Below, piece by piece: positions 9,675-20,960 of a stretch of DNA of 64,000 bases. Source of the DNA: Tardiphaga robiniae (GTDB lineage Bacteria; Pseudomonadota; Alphaproteobacteria; Rhizobiales; Xanthobacteraceae). The stretch is taken from assembly GCF_013359755.1 (NCBI RefSeq), contig NZ_JABMCJ010000094.1, positions 558,001 through 622,000 of the forward strand, given 5' to 3'. The position numbers were made by a program, and so were the translations under genes. The notes under the pieces are model-generated. The model had not been told where the DNA came from. It saw nothing but the letters and a program-made list of their open reading frames with translations, and made no database searches. Numbering within the stretch: the stretch's first letter is position 1; the number at the start of each line of letters is the position of its first letter.

Positions 9675-9853
9675 TTCCCTCCCTCAAGCGGCGTAGCCGC
9701 GCAGTGGGGAGGGGCGGCCGATAGGCCGGGATGGGGTGTCTCCGCAATTGAGAGCGCCGTGTGCTGCGCCACCCCACCCGTCACGATACTCGCTGGACGC
9801 TCGCATCGCGCCACCCTCCCTATTGCGCGGCTGAGCCGCTTGAAGGAGGGAAA
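9675..9853. repeat. Palindromic intergenic element with ~40-bp inverted arms
   Basis: The left arm (from TTCCCTCCCTCAAGCGGC, 9675-9713) is nearly the reverse complement of the right arm (9814-9853, ending in GCCGCTTGAAGGAGGGAAA). An inner pair GATGGGGTG / CACCCCAC is nested inside. The whole could fold into one long branched hairpin. It has no ORF, transposase or target-site duplication that I can see. It sits between the OmpA terminator and the 3' end of the alkaline phosphatase gene. It resembles the non-coding palindromic units frequent between genes in Bradyrhizobiaceae. Confidence 0.75.
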
Positions 9854-9860
9854 GACGCTA

Positions 9861-11615
9861 CTACTTCGCCGCCAATCCCAACGCATCCGCCATCACGCGA
9901 AACACTTCCGTATTGTCCATCGAACCCTTCACACGGTCGCTGCCGGGGCCGGTGGCGGTGAGGATTACGTCCTCGCCGGAATGCACGCTGGCGCCCATCA
10001 TGGCCGGCAGGTTGCCGAGCCGCAGCATGCTGCCGGGCGCATTCTTGTATTTCTCATTGGCCTTGAAAGTGCCGGGCTCTTCGCCCTTCTCGGTCGGATC
10101 GTTCGGATTGTCGAGCTTCGGCCGCAGCGTCTCATAGTGGTCTGGCAGGCTGGCCGACATGATCGCAAGCCGCCGGCTGACATCGATGCGCGATGGATAG
10201 CCTTCGGCATCCGGCGCGGGATAGTTCGGGAAGCCGGCCTTCTCATAGACGCCAAGCCGTTCGCGCAGCGGCAGGTTTGACTCCTTGCTCATATCGTCAT
10301 TGACGGTGCCGACCAGGCTGTTGGGATGGCTGTGGTCGGAGACGACGAGGATGAGCGTGTCGTCGCCGCGCTTGGCTGCCCAGTCTCGGGCGAGCTTCAC
10401 GGCGTTGTCGAGCATGATGACGTCATAGACGGCGCGGTCCATGTCGAGCAGATGGGCGTATTTGTCGATCAAGCCGGACTCGACCATCAGGAAGAAGCCG
10501 TTGTCGTTACGCGACAGGATCTTGAGCGCGCCATGCACCTGCTCGGTCAAATCAGGCTGCTGCGGAAATTTCTTCACGCCGCCGCCGCCGAGGAACTTGC
10601 GGTCCAGTACGCCGTCCATATTGCCAGGCGTAAAAAGTCCAAGCAGCTTGCGCGTCTCCGGCTTCTTGGCGAGGCCGTTCAGTTCGGGCGCGGTGGTTGC
10701 AACCGAATAACCGGCATCGCGGAAGCGCGCGACATAGTCGACGTCATCCTTGCGCTTCGAGGTGGCGGCTGCCTGCGGCAGGTAATTTGCGGCGCCGCCC
10801 CCCATCAACACGTCCGGCTTGGCCGCAAGGAACTGCGCGACGATCTCGTCATAGGCCGCGCGGCGGCGGGTATGCGCGATCATCGCGGCGGGCGTCGCGT
10901 CCTCGACCTCGGTATTGGTGACGATGCCGATCGCCAGATCGAGCTTGCGCTTCGCGAGGCTGGTGATGGTCTCGACCTGCGGGTCATCGAATACATTCGC
11001 CGTGCGATCCGCATAGACGCCCATCGCATTGGTTGCGGTCTTGTGGCCGGTGGCATAGGCGCTGGCCGAATTCGCGGAATCGGTGATGATGGAATCGGAG
11101 CCCGCCGTTGCTACCATCGCCATATGCGGCATGTCGTCCATGGCGAGCTTGCCGCGGCTCTTGCCTTCGGTGATGCCCTTCGACAGCAAGCGTGCGCCGA
11201 CGCGATGCGCCAGCGACATGCCGTCGCCGATGAACAGGATCACGTTCTTCGCCTTGCGCGGGCCGGTATCGTAGACGTTCCACGTCACCGCGCGGCCGCG
11301 TACGCCGTCGCTGACTTCGATCTTGTAAGTCCCGGCTTTATCGAGCGTCACGTCGCGCAGCAGCAGCGCGGACTGATCCTTGCCGTCTTCCCTCGCGATG
11401 TAGTCCGCGGTCTTGCCGAACGCCGCAGTCTGGTCGGCGCCGTTGATCGTCACCTTGATATCGGCGGCCTGAACCAGTTCGGGAAACTCGACCTTGAAGT
11501 CGAATTTCGCGCCCGCGAGGATATCAGCGCGGTCGAGCGGATAGATCGCCTGTGCGCAGACTGGGGTGTTCATGAAAAAGGCCGCAAATGCGGCCAGCAA
11601 CGACGTGTTTCTCAT
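9861..11615 (-). CDS. Alkaline phosphatase (PhoA family), secreted
   Basis: A 584-residue protein with a signal peptide (residues 1-22, cleavage after CAQA). Metal and catalytic residues of the PhoA fold are in order: Asp in LFIGDGMS, nucleophile Ser in TDSANSAS, Asp/His pair in LIDKYAHLLD, Asp-His in VSDHSHPN and the last His in SVHSGED. It hydrolyses phosphomonoesters in the periplasm to release phosphate. An N-terminal ~100-residue beta-rich region precedes the catalytic domain. PhoB control is likely by analogy, but I did not find a clear Pho box. The next gene upstream on this strand is argG, separated by a strong hairpin. Confidence 0.92.
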   Translation of the reverse strand: MRNTSLLAAFAAFFMNTPVCAQAIYPLDRADILAGAKFDFKVEFPELVQAADIKVTINGADQTAAFGKTADYIAREDGKDQSALLLRDVTLDKAGTYKIEVSDGVRGRAVTWNVYDTGPRKAKNVILFIGDGMSLAHRVGARLLSKGITEGKSRGKLAMDDMPHMAMVATAGSDSIITDSANSASAYATGHKTATNAMGVYADRTANVFDDPQVETITSLAKRKLDLAIGIVTNTEVEDATPAAMIAHTRRRAAYDEIVAQFLAAKPDVLMGGGAANYLPQAAATSKRKDDVDYVARFRDAGYSVATTAPELNGLAKKPETRKLLGLFTPGNMDGVLDRKFLGGGGVKKFPQQPDLTEQVHGALKILSRNDNGFFLMVESGLIDKYAHLLDMDRAVYDVIMLDNAVKLARDWAAKRGDDTLILVVSDHSHPNSLVGTVNDDMSKESNLPLRERLGVYEKAGFPNYPAPDAEGYPSRIDVSRRLAIMSASLPDHYETLRPKLDNPNDPTEKGEEPGTFKANEKYKNAPGSMLRLGNLPAMMGASVHSGEDVILTATGPGSDRVKGSMDNTEVFRVMADALGLAAK

Positions 11616-11664
11616 GGTGGACGTCCCAAGCGAGAGCCTGTGTCAGGCGATGTCCTTCCAATAT

Positions 11665-11700
11665 AACGGCCGGATGACGTGACGACGACATCCGGCCGTT
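11665..11700 (-). terminator. Hairpin between argG and the phosphatase gene
   Basis: A perfect 12-bp inverted repeat (AACGGCCGGATG at 11665-11676; CATCCGGCCGTT at 11689-11700) with a 12-base loop lies 34 bases after argG. On the minus strand it is followed by only a weak T-rich stretch (ATATT), so termination efficiency is uncertain. Confidence 0.7.
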
Positions 11701-11733
11701 TGATCTTATAGTTCGAGCGTCTCCGCCGCGCCC

Positions 11734-13871
<2,138 letters not shown>

Positions 13872-13916
13872 GGCGGGCGGTTTAACCGAGGCAGGAGTTG
13901 AAGGAAAGGCAGTGCA

Positions 13917-14393
13917 CTAGGGGCCGGCCGCGACATCGGGCTGCGGTGGTGCGCGCCGTGGCTGCCGCCAGGCGCCGGCATTGCGGCCCGCGATCACCCA
14001 GTAGATCAGTCCGGCAACGATACCCGCGCCGGTCATGACTTCGAGATGCCGACGTACAATGCCGTCGAAACTCATCGTGGCAGGGTCATAGGGGATCAGG
14101 CCGAGATAACAGGCGAGCCCGACCGCCGCGCCGCCGAGCGCATAGACGATGACGCTGCGAATGTAGAAAGCCTCGGTAATGAGGACCACAAGTATCGCCG
14201 GGATCAGCGCAAAGCCGCTGATGAAGACGAAGCCGAAGCCCAGCAGAATATTGATCGTGTTGGGATCGATGACGCCGGTATCGAGCGCGCTGAGTTCCGG
14301 AAACAGGATCGAGAACACCACGATCGCGCCGCCGACGAGACAGGCGGCGCAGAAGCCGAGAAAGATGACGAACAGGCGGCCGATCAGCGCCAT
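13917..14393 (-). CDS. Hypothetical membrane protein, four segments
   Basis: A 158-residue protein with four hydrophobic stretches (about residues 5-30, 47-72, 78-98 and 120-137) and a Pro/Arg-rich cytoplasmic tail. No family is recognised. It starts two bases after the rlmN stop codon on the same strand, so it is probably co-transcribed with rlmN. Function unknown. Confidence 0.75.
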   Translation of the reverse strand: MALIGRLFVIFLGFCAACLVGGAIVVFSILFPELSALDTGVIDPNTINILLGFGFVFISGFALIPAILVVLITEAFYIRSVIVYALGGAAVGLACYLGLIPYDPATMSFDGIVRRHLEVMTGAGIVAGLIYWVIAGRNAGAWRQPRRAPPQPDVAAGP

Positions 14394-14395
14394 TG

Positions 14396-15640
14396 TCAGT
14401 CCGTCATCGCCATCGCGCGCAAAGCCTGACGCTCACGCGCCGACAGTTTCTCGGTCTCCGACTTCAACTGGCCGCAGGCCGCGAGGATGTCGCGACCGCG
14501 CGGCGTGCGCACCGGTGAAGAATAGCCGGCATTGAAGATATATTCGGAGAACTTCTCGATCTGGTCCCAGTCGGAACATTCGTAGCGCGTGCCGGGCCAC
14601 GGATTGAACGGGATCAGATTGATCTTGGCGTGGATGCCCTTGAGCATCTTCACAAGCAGCTTGGCGTCCTCGAGCGAGTCGTTGACGCCTTTCAGCATCA
14701 CATATTCGAAAGTGATGCGCCGTGCATTGGACGCACCCGGATAGTCGCGGCAGGCCTGCATCAGTTCTTCGAGCGGATATTTCTTGTTCAGCGGCACCAG
14801 CTCGTTGCGGAGTTCATCGCGCACCGCATGCAGCGAGATCGCCAGCATGACGCCGATCTCGTCGCCGGTGCGCTTGATGTTCGGCACCACGCCGGAGGTC
14901 GACAAAGTGATACGCCGTCGCGAAATGCCGATGCCTTCATTGTCCGACACGATCAGCAGCGCGTCGCGCACCGCATCGAAATTGTAGAGCGGCTCGCCCA
15001 TGCCCATCATCACGATATTGGTGACGCGGCGGTTGCCGTCTGGCGTTCCCCTGTCGGCCCAGTCGTTGAGGCGGTCGCGGGCAACCATGATCTGGCCGAC
15101 GATTTCGCCGGCCGTCAGGTTGCGCACCAGCCGCTGGGTACCGGTGTGGCAGAACGAGCAGTTCAGGGTGCAGCCGACCTGCGACGAGACGCAGAGCGTG
15201 CCGCGGTCGGTTTCGGGGATATAGACGCACTCGACCTCGTGGGCCTTCTCGCCGGCGGTACCTGAAGGCAGCCGCAGCAGCCATTTCCGGGTGCCGTCAT
15301 TGGAGATCTGCTCGACCACGACCTCGGGCCGTGCCACCGTGAAATGCTTCTCGAGGTCTTCGCGCATGCCTTTGGAAATACTGGACATTTCGGCGAAGGT
15401 CTGGACGCCCCGGACATACATCCAGTGCCAGATCTGTTGCGTCCGCATCTTGCGCTGGGCCGGCGCCACGCCGATGGAACCGAGCTTTTCCGCGATTTCC
15501 GTGCGCGACAGGCCGATCAGGGACGGCTTGGCCAGCGGCACATAGGTCTCGGTGGCGATCTTCTCCAGCGGCATCTCGCCCGCGGGCAATGCGCGGGAAG
15601 CGTCGATGGCGGAGCCGGCCTCGGCTGAAACGGGGGTCAT
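14396..15640 (-). CDS. rlmN: Dual-specificity RNA methyltransferase RlmN
   Basis: A 414-residue radical SAM enzyme methylating C2 of A2503 in 23S rRNA and A37 in some tRNAs. The iron-sulfur cluster motif CTLNCSFC is followed by the GMGEPL motif and the C-terminal [11 protein letters not shown] containing the Cys that becomes methylated. The start at 15640 (MTPVSAEAG) is preferred because homology to the family begins near [15 protein letters not shown]; an in-frame ATG at 15694 would add 18 poorly conserved residues. Neither start has a strong ribosome-binding site. Confidence 0.95.
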   Translation of the reverse strand: MTPVSAEAGSAIDASRALPAGEMPLEKIATETYVPLAKPSLIGLSRTEIAEKLGSIGVAPAQRKMRTQQIWHWMYVRGVQTFAEMSSISKGMREDLEKHFTVARPEVVVEQISNDGTRKWLLRLPSGTAGEKAHEVECVYIPETDRGTLCVSSQVGCTLNCSFCHTGTQRLVRNLTAGEIVGQIMVARDRLNDWADRGTPDGNRRVTNIVMMGMGEPLYNFDAVRDALLIVSDNEGIGISRRRITLSTSGVVPNIKRTGDEIGVMLAISLHAVRDELRNELVPLNKKYPLEELMQACRDYPGASNARRITFEYVMLKGVNDSLEDAKLLVKMLKGIHAKINLIPFNPWPGTRYECSDWDQIEKFSEYIFNAGYSSPVRTPRGRDILAACGQLKSETEKLSARERQALRAMAMTD

Positions 15641-15777
15641 GGCGTTCGATCTATGATGTCGCGGGAAATCAGGCCTTAAACAGGCCGACCTCAAATAAGC
15701 TTTTCGCGCCCGAATGAAAAGGCGCGAAATGCGGCAATATTAACGGCGACAAGGATTTAGCCGGTGTTTGGCGGCAA

Positions 15778-16395
15778 TTACCGCCGGCAATCCTGCGCCA
15801 GCCGGTCCAGCGCCTGGGCCAGGCCCTTCAGCGAAAACGTGTCGGTGGTCTCGGTGCCCTTGGCGGAGACGCCCTTCACGGTCACGTCGGCCGCCTTGCG
15901 CAGGGCTTCCACCATGCGCTCTTCTTCGGCGGCATTCTTGATCCAGAGCCCGTCGCCCTGCGTATACATCGCATAGCGCGCGCCGCCGACTTCCAGCGTG
16001 GACTCGGAGCCCGGCTTCAACTGATAGCCGATCATGATCGAGACTTCGTTGGTCACCTTCTCGGCCGGGCGGGTCGAGACGAAGGCGTAAGCGGGATCGC
16101 GCGGGCGGTTCGCCGGATTGGTCTTTGACGACGCCGGCTTGGCCAGAGCAAAGCAGACTTTCTTGCCGTTCGGTGTCGCGGTGTAGGCGCCCCACGAGCC
16201 GAACTGTCCGACCAGCGTGGGCTCGGCGCCACCCGCTGCAGCAGGCGCCGCGGCTGCTGGCTTTGCCGGTGTGGGCGCTGCCTTCGGTGCGGCGGCCTTG
16301 CCCTTCGATGCAGCGCTCTGCGCCTGCGCAAGATCGGAGATACCGACCATCGCTACACTCATCGACACAACTGTCAGGAATCGCCGCACGGACAT
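15778..16395 (-). CDS. Invasion-associated locus B (IalB) family protein
   Basis: A 205-residue secreted protein. The signal peptide spans residues 1-26 (cleavage after AQA), then an Ala/Pro/Lys-rich linker leads to the IalB domain: FGSWGAYT, KVCFALAKP, RDPAYAFVSTRP, SIMIGYQL, and C-terminal KGLAQALDRLAQDC. Bartonella IalB is linked to erythrocyte invasion; in free-living alphaproteobacteria the role is unknown. The start at 16395 is chosen because GAGGA lies ~10 bases upstream and the signal peptide then begins correctly. A GC-rich hairpin at 15702-15729 lies downstream but lacks a T-run. Confidence 0.9.
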   Translation of the reverse strand: MSVRRFLTVVSMSVAMVGISDLAQAQSAASKGKAAAPKAAPTPAKPAAAAPAAAGGAEPTLVGQFGSWGAYTATPNGKKVCFALAKPASSKTNPANRPRDPAYAFVSTRPAEKVTNEVSIMIGYQLKPGSESTLEVGGARYAMYTQGDGLWIKNAAEEERMVEALRKAADVTVKGVSAKGTETTDTFSLKGLAQALDRLAQDCRR

Positions 16396-16597
16396 CAAGT
16401 CTCGATCCTCTATCATTGTGACTGGAAGATGGCTCGCAACAAGACGGCTTCACCAAGACGATATGGAGCCGCTGACGTCACGATGTCTGCCATATCCGCA
16501 AATCGCTTTCTTGAAAAGGCAGACGTGACCTCCGCAAGGATAGCAGTCCTTGCCTTGCTGCGCGCTGACGGCGCAGGAGTCATCCTCAGTTTTCTGC

Positions 16598-17437
16598 TCA
16601 GTTTTTTGCACGCGCCGCACGCTGCGCTGCCCACTGCGCATCGCTCCACTGCAGCAGATCCTCTGCGCCAGATGCGCGCAGGTGTGCGCCCCCATCCTGC
16701 ACCACCATCTCGCCATTGATGTAGCCGGCCTGATCGGAAATCAGGAAGCTTGCGAGATTGGCGAGTTCGCTGTGTTCGCCGACTCGGCCGAGCGGGTTCT
16801 GCGCCGCAGGGCCGCTGTCGCGTGCCTCAGGTCGCAGCTGCCCGGTCGCGCCAGCGGTGGGGAACGGGCCGGGCGCGATCGCAACGGTGCGGATTCCCTT
16901 GGGCCCCCATTCCACCGCGAGCGACTTCGTCATTGCAAGGAGTCCAGATTTGGCCATCGCCGATGGCACGGTGAAGGCGCGGCCGGTGATGGTGGACGTC
17001 GAGAGGATGCTCAGCACCACGCCCTTGTGATGTCCTGCGATCCAGCGCCGTCCGGCTTCAAGGGTGCAATACATGGCACCGTGCAGCGTCGGCGCGAGGA
17101 TCGCGTCGGCGGCGCGGGCGGAGAGATGCTCGCTCTGCGCGATGAAGGTCGCCGCGGCATTGTTGACGAGGATGTCGAGTGGCCCGTCGCGCCAGATTGT
17201 CTCCATCATCGCCTCGACCGCCGCTGCGTCACGAATGTCGCAGGTGAAGGTGCTGACCTTGGCGCTGAAGTCGGTACGCAGTTGTGCTGCAGTTTGTTCG
17301 AGCTGTTCAAGTCGGCGACCGCAGATGATGAGCTCGGCACCCAGCTCCGCAAAGCGGCGACTCATGGACGCACCGAGGCCGGAACCGCCGCCGGTGACCA
17401 GAATACGCTTGTTGGCGAGCAGCGTTGTTTCGAACAT
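16598..17437 (-). CDS. SDR-family oxidoreductase resembling 2,4-dienoyl-CoA reductase
   Basis: A 279-residue Rossmann protein. The nucleotide motif is TGGGSGLG near the N terminus, with NNAAATF in the middle. The usual YxxxK is replaced by SAMAK in the context VPSAMAKSGLLAMTKSL, which matches the Ser-x-x-x-Lys arrangement of DECR-type dienoyl-CoA reductases (human DECR1 has VPSASAKAG); APGPF follows. It therefore probably reduces an enoyl- or dienoyl-CoA in fatty acid degradation. The start at 17437 has AGGAA seven bases upstream; the frame extends to 17536 without support. It is divergent from the quinone reductase gene. Confidence 0.88.
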   Translation of the reverse strand: MFETTLLANKRILVTGGGSGLGASMSRRFAELGAELIICGRRLEQLEQTAAQLRTDFSAKVSTFTCDIRDAAAVEAMMETIWRDGPLDILVNNAAATFIAQSEHLSARAADAILAPTLHGAMYCTLEAGRRWIAGHHKGVVLSILSTSTITGRAFTVPSAMAKSGLLAMTKSLAVEWGPKGIRTVAIAPGPFPTAGATGQLRPEARDSGPAAQNPLGRVGEHSELANLASFLISDQAGYINGEMVVQDGGAHLRASGAEDLLQWSDAQWAAQRAARAKN

Positions 17438-17556
17438 GGGACGGTTCCTCGGTTGGCCGCGTGGCGGAATTACCTTTTCTCGAATCAGATTGTAGCGCGC
17501 CGTCAAATCCGGCATGACTCCCTTCAACTGTCTCAAGCCGAAGGTCAGATGATCAG

Positions 17557-18531
17557 ATGAAAGCCATTCTCTGCTCGCAATTTTGCGAACCCGATGATCT
17601 CGTTCTCGCCGATATCGATGATCCCGTTGCCGGTGACGGTCAGGTCGTTATCGCCATCAAGGCGGCGGCGCTGAATTTCTTCGACATCCTGATGATCCAG
17701 GGCAAATACCAGATCAAGCCGCCGTTCCCGTTCTCGCCGGCTGCGGAAGTCGCTGGTGTGATCGAGAGCATCGGCAGCGGCGTGACCGGCCTCAAGGTTG
17801 GTGACCGTGTGGTCGCATCTGTGGGCCACAATGGCGCCCGTGAAAAGATCGCGGTGCCTGCGGCATCCGCCGTGAAGATTCCCGACAATCTCGATTTCGA
17901 TCGCGCTGCCGGCGTGATCATCACTTACGGCACGGCGCTGCATGCGCTGGAAGACCGCGCCAGCCCGAAGCCCGGCGAGACGCTGGCCGTGCTCGGCGCT
18001 GCGGGCGGCACTGGGCTCGCGGCCTGCGAACTCGGCAAGCTGCTCGGCCTCAAGGTCATCGCCTGCGCGTCGTCGGACGAGAAGCTGGAATTCGCCAAGA
18101 AGCACGGCGCGGATATCGGCCTGAACTACGCGACCGAAGATCTGAAGGAAGGCCTGAAGAAGTTGACCGATGGCCGTGGCGTCGACATCATCTTCGATCC
18201 GGTGGGCGGCAAATATGCCGAAGCCTCTCTGCGCGCTATCGCTTGGGAAGGCCGCTTCCTGGTGATCGGCTTCGCTGCCGGCGACATTCCGAAAATGCCG
18301 CTCAATCTCGCGCTGCTGAAAGGCTGCGACATCCGCGGCGTGTTCTGGGGTGCATGGGTACGGCAGAATCCGGAGAAGAACCGCGCCAATCTGGAAAAGC
18401 TGGTGCAGTGGGCGGCCGAAGGGAAGATCTCATCCCATGTCGACAGGACTTTCCCGTTAGCCAAGACAGCCGATGCGTTGAAGGTACTGGCAGGCCGTCA
18501 GGCCATGGGCAAAGTGATCCTTCATCCATAA
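17557..18531 (+). CDS. NADPH:quinone oxidoreductase family protein (zinc-free MDR)
   Basis: A 324-residue protein of the medium-chain dehydrogenase/reductase family, quinone reductase branch. The N-terminal GroES-like domain has NFFDILMIQGKYQ and PFSPAAEVAGVI; zinc-binding Cys residues are absent. The cofactor loop is AAGGTGLAACELGK at about residues 147-160, and the C terminus has GRQAMGKVILHP. It likely transfers a hydride from NADPH to quinones or enones. The 120 bases shared with the divergent SDR gene suggest joint control, possibly within lipid degradation, but this is inference. Confidence 0.92.
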   Translation: MKAILCSQFCEPDDLVLADIDDPVAGDGQVVIAIKAAALNFFDILMIQGKYQIKPPFPFSPAAEVAGVIESIGSGVTGLKVGDRVVASVGHNGAREKIAVPAASAVKIPDNLDFDRAAGVIITYGTALHALEDRASPKPGETLAVLGAAGGTGLAACELGKLLGLKVIACASSDEKLEFAKKHGADIGLNYATEDLKEGLKKLTDGRGVDIIFDPVGGKYAEASLRAIAWEGRFLVIGFAAGDIPKMPLNLALLKGCDIRGVFWGAWVRQNPEKNRANLEKLVQWAAEGKISSHVDRTFPLAKTADALKVLAGRQAMGKVILHP

Positions 18532-18542
18532 ACTGAATGAGG

Positions 18543-18566
18543 CGGACGCGGATTACGCGTCCGTTT
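18543..18566 (+). terminator. Terminator of the quinone reductase gene, inside the convergent gene's 3' end
   Basis: The stem CGGACGCG (18543-18550) pairs with CGCGTCCG (18556-18563) across a 5-base loop and is followed by TTT. It overlaps the stop codon of the convergent YkvA gene. Confidence 0.65.
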
Positions 18567-18936
18567 CACCCTTCGCCAACCCACGTGCGATGGCCGCTCT
18601 GGCAGCCGCGCGATGGTCCGCGTTGATGTGGCTCGCCACCATGCGCAAGGCGGTGGCCAGCACCGCGGCATCATCAGTGAATCCCAGAACGGGCAGCATG
18701 TCCGGCACGAAATCGAATGGCAGCACGAAATACGCGATGGCGCCGAGCAGCGCCGCCTGGACATGGCGCGGTGTCTGCCGGTCGAAGGCGCAGTAGTAAG
18801 CCGCCAGCAAGTCTTCGGCGAAAGGCAGCTTGACCGCCAGTCGCTTGAGCTTGTGCCAGAACTGCTTGCGTACGCTTTCGCGGTCTTTGGCCAGTTCATC
18901 GGCTGGCTCGAAGCCCACGCTGTGGTCGGTTGCCAT
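18553..18936 (-). CDS. YkvA/DUF1232-family protein
   Basis: A 127-residue protein carrying the short YkvA domain: ALLGAIAYFVLPFDFVPDMLPVLGFTDD, where the P-x-D-F-x-PD pattern is diagnostic, at about residues 61-89. Function is unknown; the domain is predicted to be membrane-associated. The start at 18936 has GAGGA seven bases upstream. An in-frame ATG at 19014, directly after the preceding stop, lacks a ribosome-binding site. It lies downstream of the pterin dehydratase gene on the same strand, probably in one transcript. Confidence 0.85.
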   Translation of the reverse strand: MATDHSVGFEPADELAKDRESVRKQFWHKLKRLAVKLPFAEDLLAAYYCAFDRQTPRHVQAALLGAIAYFVLPFDFVPDMLPVLGFTDDAAVLATALRMVASHINADHRAAARAAIARGLAKGETDA

Positions 18937-19017
18937 CGGCAATGTCCTCACCGCTGCAGTTTGCAGCCTTTCCGGTAAATGGTGATCCGGCTCCGGCGTC
19001 GCAACATTCAGCAACGC

Positions 19018-19323
19018 TCAGGAGTGGCCGAGTTGCCCGGCGATGGTATTCATGGCCCTGGCCAGATCGACGTCGCGCTTGGTGACGCCATCGGCGTCGT
19101 GGGTGGACAGTACTACCTCCACTGTCTTGTAAACATTGCGCCATTCCGGATGGTGGTCGCTCTTCTCGGCGACCAGAGCGACCCGCGCCATGAAACCGAA
19201 GGCCTCGTTGAAATCCTTGAACGTAAAGGTCCGGGCGATGGCATCGCGCCCGGAAACCTCGCTCCAGCCCGAGATCTCCTTGAGCGCCGCCTTGCGGGCC
19301 TCGGCCGAGAGTCGTTCCACCAT
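19018..19323 (-). CDS. 4a-hydroxytetrahydrobiopterin (pterin-4a-carbinolamine) dehydratase
   Basis: A 101-residue enzyme that regenerates the pterin cofactor after aromatic amino acid hydroxylation. The active-site signature is [19 protein letters not shown], with a later H-D pair in [16 protein letters not shown] lies five bases before the ATG at 19323, favouring this start over the ATG six codons upstream. No phenylalanine hydroxylase gene is visible in the window; a moonlighting role in molybdopterin or transcription contexts, as for DCoH, is possible. Confidence 0.93.
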   Translation of the reverse strand: MVERLSAEARKAALKEISGWSEVSGRDAIARTFTFKDFNEAFGFMARVALVAEKSDHHPEWRNVYKTVEVVLSTHDADGVTKRDVDLARAMNTIAGQLGHS

Positions 19324-19511
19324 GCCAACCTCCTGCTTCACTTGAACTTTACTCTAACGCCCGGTGACACAGTTGGGATCCATGCCACAATAAGGCAGCA
19401 AATGCCGCGCATGCAGGAAAGTAACCAATCGCGCCGGTAACCATGCTGCCGGTGGAACGGCGCGTCGACCCGAAACTTTGCTACATTGTCGCTCGAACCC
19501 ATTTGGCGCAG

Positions 19512-20960
19512 ATGAATTTGAAGCGATTGTTTTCCAGATCCATGGCAGACGGTCCCGATGTTATCGGGCCGATAGGGCCGCCGTCACCGCGGTCGATCCG
19601 GCGCAAGATGACGCTGATTACGCTGGCCGGGACTCTGGCGATCGTTGCTGCCGTGGCTGGCGCTTACTACTTCGCCATGAAGCCGGTACCGCTGCGGATC
19701 GCCGTCGGTCCGCCGAACAGCGACGACGTCAAGGTGGTGCAGGCGCTGGTGCAATCGTTCTCGCGCGATCACTATACAGTCCGGCTGCGACCGATCCTCA
19801 CCGAAGGTGCCACTGCCAGCGCCAAGGCGCTTGCTGATGGCAAGGCCGATCTCGCGATCATCCGCGGCGATCTGGAAGTGCCGAAGAATGCGCGCGCGGT
19901 CGCCACGCTGCGCAAGAACGTCGCTGTGATCTGGGTGCCGCCGGCCGCCAAGGGCAAGAAGTCCGGGCCGAAGATCACCAAATTCTCGCAGCTCGCCGGC
20001 CGCCGCGTCGGTGTGATCGGCAAGACGCAGGCCAACGTCAACCTGCTGAACATCATCCTGCGGCAATACGGCGTCGATCCTGCCAAGGTCACCATCGTGC
20101 AGTTCTCGACCACCGAGGTGGCCGAGGCGGTGAAGGACCAGAAGGTCGATGCGTTCATTGCGGCCGGTCCCGTGAACAGCAAGATCACCAATGATGCGAT
20201 CCAGGCCTCGAGCCGCGATGGCACGCCGACTTTCCTCGCGATCGATTCGGCTGAAGCCATCGCGCAGAATTTCCCGATGTATGAATCATCGGAAATTCCT
20301 GCAGGCGCATTCGGCGGCGCGCCGGCGCGGCCGGACGATGACGTCAAGACCATCAGCTTCTCGCATCACATCGTGGCTCGGCAGAGCCTGTCCGATGTAA
20401 CCATTGCTGCCTTCACGCGGCAGCTGTTTGCGATCCGTCAGCAGATCATCAACGACTTCCCGCTGGCGGCGAAGATCGAGACGCCGGATACCGACAAGGA
20501 TGCGGTGATCCCCGTGCATCCCGGCGCGGCCGCCTATGTCGATGGCGAAGAGAAAACCTTCCTCGATCGCTACAGCGATTACATCTGGTGGAGCCTGATG
20601 GGGCTCTCGGCGATGGGCTCGATCGGCGCCTGGTTCGCGAGCTATCTGAAGAAGGATGAGCGCAACGTGAATGTGTCGGAGCGCGACCGTCTGCTCGACA
20701 TGATTGCCGCCGCGCGCAAGAGCGAGTCCCTCGAAGAGCTCGATACGATGCAGGCGGAGGCCGACGATATTCTGCGTCATACGCTGAATTGCTACGAGCA
20801 CGGCGCCATCGAGGAAGGCACGCTGACAGCCTTCAACATTGCGCTTGAGCAATTCCACAACGCCGTCGCCGACCGCAAGGCGCTGATCGGCATGATCCCG
20901 CCGGAGCCGATGAATCCGCCGGAGCAATTGCGCCAGCCGCCGCGGCCGCTCGCGGTCTAG
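19512..20960 (+). CDS. TAXI-family TRAP transporter solute-binding protein, membrane-anchored
   Basis: A 482-residue protein. An N-terminal membrane segment (about residues 34-54) precedes a TAXI-type binding domain: LRIAVGPPNSDDVKVVQAL, ADGKADLAIIRGD, and LAGRRVGVIGKTQANVNLL. A second membrane segment at about 355-377 is followed by a charged helical cytoplasmic tail (ESLEELDTMQAEADDILRHT). Unlike typical TAXI receptors it is anchored at both ends of the domain, and no TRAP permease gene is adjacent. The ATG at 19512 is chosen from likely homologue starts; the frame opens at 19443. The stop codon TAG is part of an intergenic repeat. Confidence 0.85.
   Translation: MNLKRLFSRSMADGPDVIGPIGPPSPRSIRRKMTLITLAGTLAIVAAVAGAYYFAMKPVPLRIAVGPPNSDDVKVVQALVQSFSRDHYTVRLRPILTEGATASAKALADGKADLAIIRGDLEVPKNARAVATLRKNVAVIWVPPAAKGKKSGPKITKFSQLAGRRVGVIGKTQANVNLLNIILRQYGVDPAKVTIVQFSTTEVAEAVKDQKVDAFIAAGPVNSKITNDAIQASSRDGTPTFLAIDSAEAIAQNFPMYESSEIPAGAFGGAPARPDDDVKTISFSHHIVARQSLSDVTIAAFTRQLFAIRQQIINDFPLAAKIETPDTDKDAVIPVHPGAAAYVDGEEKTFLDRYSDYIWWSLMGLSAMGSIGAWFASYLKKDERNVNVSERDRLLDMIAAARKSESLEELDTMQAEADDILRHTLNCYEHGAIEEGTLTAFNIALEQFHNAVADRKALIGMIPPEPMNPPEQLRQPPRPLAV

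Noticed and set aside
10326-11666. 446-codon plus-strand frame opposite the alkaline phosphatase gene
   Set aside because: Mirror frame of a gene with all PhoA catalytic motifs; no start signal or family match.
15702-15729. Hairpin TTTCGCGCC/GGCGCGAAA as an ialB terminator
   Set aside because: No T-run on the relevant strand; kept only as a note in the ialB entry.
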